Below, piece after piece: positions 42,602-47,873 of a DNA stretch of 47,873 nt (positions are counted from its first letter, which is position 1; the number at the start of each line of letters is the position of its first letter). A program made the position numbers and the translations under genes. The stretch comes from Balneola sp. (lineage in GTDB: Bacteria; Bacteroidota; Rhodothermia; Balneolales; Balneolaceae), in contig JAEPPZ010000014.1 of assembly GCA_017640785.1 (NCBI GenBank), positions 1 through 47,873 of the forward strand, written 5' to 3'. Below the pieces are notes generated by a model. It ran no database searches, was not told the origin of the DNA, and worked only from the letters and a program-made list of their open reading frames with translations.

Positions 42602-43489
42602 ATGGAATTATATGCCCCAATTGTACTATTCACATTTAATCGATTAGAAGAAACTAAACGTACCGTAGAGGCCTTAAAAAAAAATTATTTAGCTAATAAA
42701 ACCGAGCTAATTATTTTTTCTGATGCAGCCTGCAAAAGAAGTGATATAGGCAAGGTAGAAGCTGTAAGAGATTATTTAAAAACAATAAAAGGCTTTAAAT
42801 CGGTACTTGTGAATGAATCTCTACATAATAAAGGTTTGGCAAAATCAATTATCGAAGGAGTATCTGAGGTTTTTACAAATTCAGATAAAGTTATTGTTCT
42901 TGAAGACGATTTAATTACTAGTCCAAATTTTCTTGATTTCATGAATCAGGCTTTAGATCATTATCAAGACTCGAAAAAAGTTTTTTCTATCTCAGGATAT
43001 ACAATGAATCTACCCTCTTTAGAGGGGTATCCAAAAGATTTCTTTTTAGGATACCGTGCTTCTTCATGGGGCTGGGGAACTTGGAAAGAAAATTGGGAAA
43101 AAGTAGATTGGAAGGTATCAGATTATTCTGATTTTAGACTTAACCCATTGCAGCAACTTAAGTTTATGAAGGGTGGTAGTGACTTGCCCAGAATGCTAAG
43201 AAGGCAAATGAACAATGAAATTGATTCTTGGGCAATTAGATGGTGCTATGATCAATTCAAAAGAAAGATGTATACTGTTTTTCCGTCAAGCTCTAAGGTG
43301 ATCAGTATAGGATTTGGTGAAAACGCTACCCATACCAAAGATACAGTTCGTTTTGATACATTTCTCGATAAGAGTAATCAACGTAGTTTTTCGTTTGACG
43401 ATACTATTGAAATCGACAAAATATTAGTTTCTGAATTCAGGAAAAAATTTTCATACAAGAACAGACTGTTCGAAACCTTCTTTAAATGA
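42602..43489 (+). CDS. GT-A glycosyltransferase resembling the GNT-I/GT2-like sugar transferases
   Basis: This 295-residue protein begins MELYAPIVLFTFNRLEETKR, with LIIFSDAACKRSD and DKVIVLEDDLITSPNFLDFM, where EDD is the metal motif. GYRASSWGWGTWKENWEKVDW and SWAIRWCYDQF follow; the WGWGTW block is characteristic of this subgroup in Bacteroidota capsule loci. It probably transfers a hexose or hexosamine, but the donor is not deducible. It overlaps the next gene by four bases (ATGA). Confidence 0.82.
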   Translation: MELYAPIVLFTFNRLEETKRTVEALKKNYLANKTELIIFSDAACKRSDIGKVEAVRDYLKTIKGFKSVLVNESLHNKGLAKSIIEGVSEVFTNSDKVIVLEDDLITSPNFLDFMNQALDHYQDSKKVFSISGYTMNLPSLEGYPKDFFLGYRASSWGWGTWKENWEKVDWKVSDYSDFRLNPLQQLKFMKGGSDLPRMLRRQMNNEIDSWAIRWCYDQFKRKMYTVFPSSSKVISIGFGENATHTKDTVRFDTFLDKSNQRSFSFDDTIEIDKILVSEFRKKFSYKNRLFETFFK

Positions 43490-44592
43490 ATCAAAAGGTA
43501 CTATTTATTCTGCATATTCCTCCCCCAGTTCATGGATCATCAATGGTTGGTCAGTTCATAAAACAGAGTAAGCGTATTAACTCTGAATTCAGTGCCCGCT
43601 ATTTAAATTTATTAGCTTCTAAAGATGTAAGTGATTCTGGAAAAGTTAGCTTAGTAAAAATATCTTCTTTTGTTAAAATCTGGTTTATTCTGCTTAAAGA
43701 GTTGATAAAATACAAACCAGATCTTTGCTATCTTGCCATTACGTGCAGGGGCCATGCTTTTTTTAGGGATGTTTTACTGATCTTTTTGTTGAAACTATTT
43801 CGAGTTAATCTAATTTATCACATGCACAATAAGGGAGTTAGTGAAGTACAAGAATATTTTATTTATAATTTCTTTTATCATTTAGTTTTTAAAGGTTCTA
43901 ATGTGATTTTGTTGTCTAAATTTCTCTATCCTGATATAGAGAAATATGTTGCTAAAGAACAGATATATATATGCCCGAATGGCATTCCAGAGATTGAGCA
44001 GTTTAAATTAATTTCAAATGAACAAAGTAATAAAGTGCGAATACTGTTCCTATCAAATCTCATTGAAACAAAAGGAGTTAAAATTTTATTGGAAGCCTGT
44101 AATAAGCTAAAGGATAAGAGCATAGAATTCGAGTGTATCTACATCGGTGGAGAGGGAGATATCAGCTCCGATCAAATTAACGCAGAAATCCAATCTATGA
44201 ATTTATCGGATTGTGTAACCTATATGGGTAAAAAGTATGGGAAAGAAAAAGAGCAAGAATTTACTAAAGCTGATATCTTTGCATTTCCTACTTTTTATGA
44301 GAAAGAATGCTTTCCCCTAGTTCTTTTGGAAGCCCAACAACACTCTCTTCCTATTATTTCTACTTATGAGGGAGGAATACAGGATATTGTTGAATCAGGG
44401 AAAAATGGTTATTTGGTTCCTCAAAGAGATGTTGATGAATTGACCAATAAACTAGAGTTGTTAATACAAAAACCTGAGATAAGAACTCAAATGGGTAATT
44501 CTGCCAGAAATAATTATATAAAAAAATTCACTCTGGAAAGATTTGAAAACCGAATGCTGGAAATTTTAAAAAAGTCTTTGACTGTATCATGA
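43486..44592 (+). CDS. Family 4 glycosyltransferase (GT-B)
   Basis: This 368-residue protein begins VLFILHIPPPVHGSSMVGQF, the proline-rich GT4 opening with the glycine loop. LFLSNLIETKGVKILLEAC is the donor phosphate loop, and FPTFYEKECFPLVLLEAQQ with the ISTYEGGIQDIVESGKNGYL block supplies the E-x7-E residues. These are complete GT4 motifs at normal length. The gene overlaps both neighbours by ATGA, so it is translated together with the preceding transferase and the WecG-like gene. Confidence 0.92.
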   Translation: MNQKVLFILHIPPPVHGSSMVGQFIKQSKRINSEFSARYLNLLASKDVSDSGKVSLVKISSFVKIWFILLKELIKYKPDLCYLAITCRGHAFFRDVLLIFLLKLFRVNLIYHMHNKGVSEVQEYFIYNFFYHLVFKGSNVILLSKFLYPDIEKYVAKEQIYICPNGIPEIEQFKLISNEQSNKVRILFLSNLIETKGVKILLEACNKLKDKSIEFECIYIGGEGDISSDQINAEIQSMNLSDCVTYMGKKYGKEKEQEFTKADIFAFPTFYEKECFPLVLLEAQQHSLPIISTYEGGIQDIVESGKNGYLVPQRDVDELTNKLELLIQKPEIRTQMGNSARNNYIKKFTLERFENRMLEILKKSLTVS

Positions 44593-45302
44593 AATTGAAG
44601 GATTATATTTTATATGATAGGCCATTGAATAATTTAGGTGGAGGTAAATTATTTATAAGTACCTTAAATGCACATTCATATAATGTCTCGAGAAAAGATT
44701 TCAATTTTTCCGAAGCTTTATCAAATTCTGATGTGCTTATTCCCGATGGTATTAGCGTAGTCTGGGCGTTAAAATTTTTGACCGGTAAAGAGTTAAAAAA
44801 GATTGCAGGAGCAGATCTGTTTTTTTATGAAATGAACCGTTTGCAACAAAAAGGAGGTGCCTGTTTCTTTTTGGGAAGTACGGAAGAGACTCTTCAAAAG
44901 ATTAAAGAACGAGCGGCCAAAGAATATCCAAATGTTAAAATAGACACCTATTCTCCACCATATAAGACGGAATTTTCTACTGAAGACTCACAGAAGATGA
45001 TAGATGCCATAAATAAAGTAAAACAGGATGTTTTATTTATTGGTTTAACAGCTCCGAAACAAGAAAAATGGGGGTATGAACATTTTTCAAAGTTGAGCGC
45101 CGAGCATATTTGTTGTATAGGTGCTGTATTTGATTTTTATGCGGGTACCGTAAAAAGAGCCCCTGAATGGATGATTAATATTGGACTAGAGTGGTTTTAT
45201 CGTTTGATAAAAGAACCTAAAAGAATGTGGAAAAGGTACTTATTGGGTAATACTAAATTTGTTTGGTATGTTTTTTTAGAAAAATTTTCGAAAAAAGGAT
45301 AA
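44589..45302 (+). CDS. WecG/TagA/CpsF family (GT26) glycosyltransferase
   Basis: This 237-residue GT26 enzyme has LNAHSYNVSRKD, VLIPDGISVVWALKF with the conserved aspartate of the acceptor site, LFIGLTAPKQEKW, and the C-terminal FDFYAGTVKRAPEWM plus GLEWFYRLIKEPKRMWKRYL, which anchors the protein at the membrane. GT26 enzymes add the second sugar (often ManNAc or ManNAcA) to a lipid-linked first sugar, so it likely acts right after the initiating transferase encoded at 46.5 kb. It overlaps the upstream gene by four bases. Confidence 0.93.
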   Translation: MKLKDYILYDRPLNNLGGGKLFISTLNAHSYNVSRKDFNFSEALSNSDVLIPDGISVVWALKFLTGKELKKIAGADLFFYEMNRLQQKGGACFFLGSTEETLQKIKERAAKEYPNVKIDTYSPPYKTEFSTEDSQKMIDAINKVKQDVLFIGLTAPKQEKWGYEHFSKLSAEHICCIGAVFDFYAGTVKRAPEWMINIGLEWFYRLIKEPKRMWKRYLLGNTKFVWYVFLEKFSKKG

Positions 45303-45321
45303 TGTAACTACCAATTGTACT

Positions 45322-46428
45322 TTGAATATAGCGATAGTAACTCACGTAACTCCTGGCATAAGTAATGGTTTAAGTCAATATATACGCTTTTTAATTAAGG
45401 GTTTAATAGAAGCGAGTACTGACCATCATTTTTTTATTTTTGTTAATAAGTCTTTTGATTCATTTTTAGACATAGATCATCCAAACTTTACTAAGATAAG
45501 AGTGGATATACCTCATTCTCCTAGGATATTAATGCGTCCTATATATTTTATTTGGCAAAATTTATTTTCCGGAGAACTATTTAAAAAATATAATATCGAT
45601 ATAATACATTTTCCCAATCCGGTACCACTAATTACTTCATTAGGATTACCAACTGTTGTTACTATTCATGATACAGCAGAATTAAGAGGGGAAAGGCATA
45701 CAAAATTGCACAAACAATTTCGTATATGGGTTAATAATAACATTGCAAATAGAGCCGAAGCTGTATTAACTGTTTCGCAGTTTTCTAAATCTGAAATATG
45801 TTCATTAATGAATGTAAAAGAAGAAAAAATACATGTAACGGAGCTAGGTATTACAATAAATAATAACATTAAAATATTAAGTCATTCAAAAGCGAGCACT
45901 CCGTATTTTTTACATGTTGGTGGAGGAAGTAAAAATAAAAACTTAGACAGGGTTATCGAAGCTTTTCTGCAATTAAATAAATCAAGAGTTTTAAATTTAA
46001 AAGTTGTAGGAAGAACAGAGCAGTTCAAAAGATTTTCACTTGATTTCGAGGCATTAAAAAAGGAGGGTATTTATTTTACGGGTTATTTATCTGAAAATGA
46101 ATTAATAAAAACCTACAAAAATGCAATGGCCTTAGTATATCCTTCGTTATATGAGGGATTTGGTCTGCCCATTTTAGAGGCGTTGTCGATGGGAATTCCT
46201 GTTATTACTTCAAACCGAGCGTCTATGCCGGAAGTAGCTGGAAAAGCAGCTATATATGTAGACCCTGAAGATATAAGTTCGATAAAAAACGGTTTAAACT
46301 TGGTACTAAATGATAATGAGATAAAAAATAGATTAAAAAAAGAGGGAATTTTAAGAAGTAAACAATTTGACTGGTTATCAACGGCAAGAAAAACTCTAAG
46401 AGTGTATGAGAAAGCTGGAAATAATTAA
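45322..46428 (+). CDS. Family 4 glycosyltransferase (GT-B)
   Basis: This 368-residue protein starts with TTG (45322-45324), immediately giving NIAIVTHVTPGISNGLSQYI, a normal GT4 opening; no ATG lies between it and the previous gene in frame. TVVTIHDTAELRGERHTK is the acceptor-domain block, FLHVGGGSKNKNLDRVIEAF the phosphate loop, and YPSLYEGFGLPILEALSMG with ITSNRASMPEVAGKAA the E-x7-E donor block, as in mannosyl- and rhamnosyltransferases of the WbaZ/MtfB type. It is the last gene before the initiating transferase, 83 bases upstream of its ATG. Confidence 0.92.
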   Translation: MNIAIVTHVTPGISNGLSQYIRFLIKGLIEASTDHHFFIFVNKSFDSFLDIDHPNFTKIRVDIPHSPRILMRPIYFIWQNLFSGELFKKYNIDIIHFPNPVPLITSLGLPTVVTIHDTAELRGERHTKLHKQFRIWVNNNIANRAEAVLTVSQFSKSEICSLMNVKEEKIHVTELGITINNNIKILSHSKASTPYFLHVGGGSKNKNLDRVIEAFLQLNKSRVLNLKVVGRTEQFKRFSLDFEALKKEGIYFTGYLSENELIKTYKNAMALVYPSLYEGFGLPILEALSMGIPVITSNRASMPEVAGKAAIYVDPEDISSIKNGLNLVLNDNEIKNRLKKEGILRSKQFDWLSTARKTLRVYEKAGNN

Positions 46429-46482
46429 AAGAATGATTTTCAATTAACAAATTACTCAATTTTTAAATTGATTATAAAAAGT

Positions 46483-46490
46483 TATATTTG
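46483..46490 (+). promoter_or_regulatory. Candidate -7 promoter element of the initiating transferase gene
   Basis: TATATTTG is an exact match to the Bacteroidota -7 consensus TAnnTTTG. It lies 21 bases before the ATG at 46512, implying a very short leader. The -33 TTTG is not clear (a T-run at 46460-46464 is at about the right distance). It suggests that the last gene can be expressed separately from the long glycosyltransferase operon. Confidence 0.4.
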
Positions 46491-46511
46491 TTGTTCAGGA
46501 AAAAAATAAAC

Positions 46512-47216
46512 ATGACTGTTAGGGATTCGATTTTACAGGAGGCAAAAAGGAGTGAGATAAAGATCGTTTATAAAAGATCTGTATTGCCTCAAAAATTTGC
46601 AGAGCTTGCTCAAAAAGAGTATTTAGGAAAGCGTTCTATGGATATTTTATTATCGCTAATAGGTTTAGTGCCTCTGGTTTTGATATCTCCGATCATCTTT
46701 TTTGGTATAAAATTTTCATCCCGAGGCCCAATCTTTTTTAAACAGAAAAGAACAGGTGCTAATGGTAAATCATTTCTTTGCTATAAACTTCGAACTATGC
46801 ATGTTTTTTATGATAGTCCCTCACATAAAAAACCAGCTATAACTCAAAAAGGAGATGTTCGAGTTTTTAAATTTGGTCGATTTTTGAGAATATCTAATCT
46901 TGACGAGCTACCGCAGCTTATAAATGTAATAAAAGGCGATATGAGTTTAGTTGGTCCAAGACCTTATATGGAAGATGAATGTGCTTATTGGAATGAAAAA
47001 TTTGATGATTTTTATTACCGTTATGCAGTTCGTCCTGGAATTACGGGTTTAGCTCAATCTAAAGGGTATCGTGGTGGAACTTTTGATGAAGAGCATATGC
47101 GAAGAAGATTAGACTGGGATTTAGTCTATGTTGAAAAGCAAAGTTTTCTTTTTGATTTGAAAATTATTTGGAAAACAGTTATTCAAATGCTTCACTTAAA
47201 AACAAATGCACATTAA
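46512..47216 (+). CDS. Initiating phosphoglycosyl transferase (bacterial sugar transferase, PglC/WcaJ C-domain type)
   Basis: I choose the ATG at 46512 (234 residues) over a TTG 24 bases upstream that overlaps the promoter box. A single re-entrant/membrane helix lies at about 45-68 (MDILLSLIGLVPLVLIS). The catalytic Asp131-Glu132 is in ISNLDELPQLINVIKGDMS, with LVGPRPYMEDE and RPGITGLAQSKGYRGGT behind it. It would place the first sugar-1-phosphate on undecaprenyl phosphate at the inner membrane. The QSKGYRGGT ending resembles WcaJ-like glucose/galactose-1-phosphate transferases, but the N-terminal four-helix part of WcaJ is missing. Confidence 0.92.
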   Translation: MTVRDSILQEAKRSEIKIVYKRSVLPQKFAELAQKEYLGKRSMDILLSLIGLVPLVLISPIIFFGIKFSSRGPIFFKQKRTGANGKSFLCYKLRTMHVFYDSPSHKKPAITQKGDVRVFKFGRFLRISNLDELPQLINVIKGDMSLVGPRPYMEDECAYWNEKFDDFYYRYAVRPGITGLAQSKGYRGGTFDEEHMRRRLDWDLVYVEKQSFLFDLKIIWKTVIQMLHLKTNAH

Positions 47217-47236
47217 ATTTTTTATTTAATAGAGTT

Positions 47237-47264
47237 AAAAGGCGTGCTTGGCACGCCTTTTTTA
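47237..47264 (+). terminator. Rho-independent terminator after the initiating transferase
   Basis: AAAAGGCGTGC (47237-47247), loop TTG, and GCACGCCTTTT (47251-47261) form a perfect 11-base-pair stem followed by more T. It starts 20 bases after the stop codon and closes the glycosyltransferase operon. Confidence 0.92.
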
Positions 47265-47315
47265 TATTCAGGAGTTTTATCGTTTCAGCTGATTTCAAAC
47301 TACTAGTTCCCATAT

Positions 47316-47873
47316 ATGAAATTGAATTTATTTAAGAGTGATATAGAAAAACGTTTTGTTTTAAGTTACTTGCTATTCTTATTGATTCCTTTGACGCTAA
47401 AAGGTCAGGATAACCGAATTCTTGTTAATCAGGATATTGTTTATGAGTATATCTCAAGATTACAACAACGGGGTTTTTTAATTGATCTTAACCCTACCTC
47501 TCAACCCTATACTTTCAGAGAAGTAAGTGAATCTATAAATACTACAGAGAGTAACAAATTGTCTGAACTCGAGAAAAAATGGATCACTTTTATAAAAAAG
47601 AGGTTAGGTAGGGTTTCAAAAGAATTTGGTTTTGAAGCCAATACAACAACTTACCTGAGCGATACAAAGCGTTTGAATACACTCGAGCCTCTCGATCAAA
47701 GGTATCATATATTTGCTGCTCCCAATTTTACAGCTTATACAGAGCATCAAAACTTTATTGTACAAGGGGGGCTTACACATAACTTTTATTATGACCAAGA
47801 TCCTGATGGACTGGATGCATCCCGTAGACTATATATTAGAAGTGAAGACACTTATTTAGGTTATCAAAACTCC
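47316..47873 (+). CDS. Capsule assembly Wzi-like outer-membrane protein (5' part, cut by window end)
   Basis: An open frame of 186 codons runs from the ATG at 47316 to the end of the window without stop. The product begins MKLNLFKSDIEKRFVLSYLL and has a hydrophobic signal segment ending LKGQ (about residue 31). VNQDIVYEYISRLQQRG and LNPTSQPYTFREV follow, then LSELEKKWITFIKK and strand-rich sequence ending in YYDQDPDGLDASRRLYIRSE. This N-terminal pattern (a short helical region, then barrel strands) is that of Bacteroidota proteins labelled capsule assembly Wzi. Wzi anchors capsule at the cell surface, which fits the position just after the polysaccharide operon. Confidence 0.65.
   Translation, partial: MKLNLFKSDIEKRFVLSYLLFLLIPLTLKGQDNRILVNQDIVYEYISRLQQRGFLIDLNPTSQPYTFREVSESINTTESNKLSELEKKWITFIKKRLGRVSKEFGFEANTTTYLSDTKRLNTLEPLDQRYHIFAAPNFTAYTEHQNFIVQGGLTHNFYYDQDPDGLDASRRLYIRSEDTYLGYQNS

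Overview
The window looks like chromosomal DNA of a low-GC marine member of the Bacteroidota/Balneolota/Rhodothermota assemblage. I base this on a PorD (DUF4835) family gene, a six-bladed propeller lipoprotein, a TAnnTTTG-type promoter element, the scarcity of Shine-Dalgarno sites, and several intergenic palindromes of the kind common in these genomes (for example TTTGTCATTTCGAA...TTCGAAATGACAAA). A Balneola/Gracilimonas-like organism is my best guess, but no rRNA or other marker settles it.

Layout. (1) 1-8.8 kb, minus strand: an acyl-CoA oxidation and electron-transfer block. Read in the direction of transcription it is etfB, etfA, fixC, a four-helix-bundle (S23/IVP) gene, fixX, and a short-chain acyl-CoA dehydrogenase ending at a terminator. 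A propeller lipoprotein, glutaryl-CoA dehydrogenase and a small ABM-domain protein follow. The dehydrogenases would pass electrons to ETF, which FixC/FixX (an ETF:quinone oxidoreductase split over two genes) returns to the quinone pool. (2) 8.8-12.6 kb: a divergent envelope block with PorD, a PorV/PorQ-like barrel, and a protein joining helix-hairpin-helix motifs to an outer-membrane barrel. (3) 12.7-18.2 kb: a sulfate uptake and activation operon (SLC13 permease, cysQ, cysD, cysN/C fusion) making APS and PAPS and ending in a strong terminator. (4) 18.2-20.3 kb: about 2.1 kb without genes, packed with repeats, including a second copy of the element that opens the window. (5) 20.3-47.9 kb: a Wzx/Wzy-type exopolysaccharide, capsule or O-antigen locus.

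The polysaccharide locus contains a BY-kinase/Wzc (minus strand), a stand-alone SLBB protein, GDP-fucose genes (fcl, gmd, again separated by a four-helix-bundle gene), and dTDP-sugar genes (rfbB, rfbA, rfbC; no rfbD seen). After these comes an AT-rich cassette: DRE-TIM aldolase fused to an MptE/DUF115-like domain, HpaI aldolase, NAD-dependent epimerase, CMP-sugar synthetase, HAD phosphatase and an HG/HP-motif transferase. The rest is a Wzx flippase, seven further glycosyltransferases, a Wzy polymerase, an O-acetyltransferase, a WecG/TagA transferase and the initiating phosphoglycosyl transferase. A Wzi-like outer-membrane protein runs off the end.

The most interesting points are two. First, the cassette at 29.2-35.0 kb looks like a route to a CMP-activated keto-sugar acid that uses pyruvate-type aldolases instead of a NeuB/KdsA-type synthase. 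Second, the two four-helix-bundle genes each sit inside an inverted repeat in the gap between two functionally linked genes, while neighbouring gaps of the first operon hold similar palindromes with nothing inside, as if filled and empty sites of one small element.
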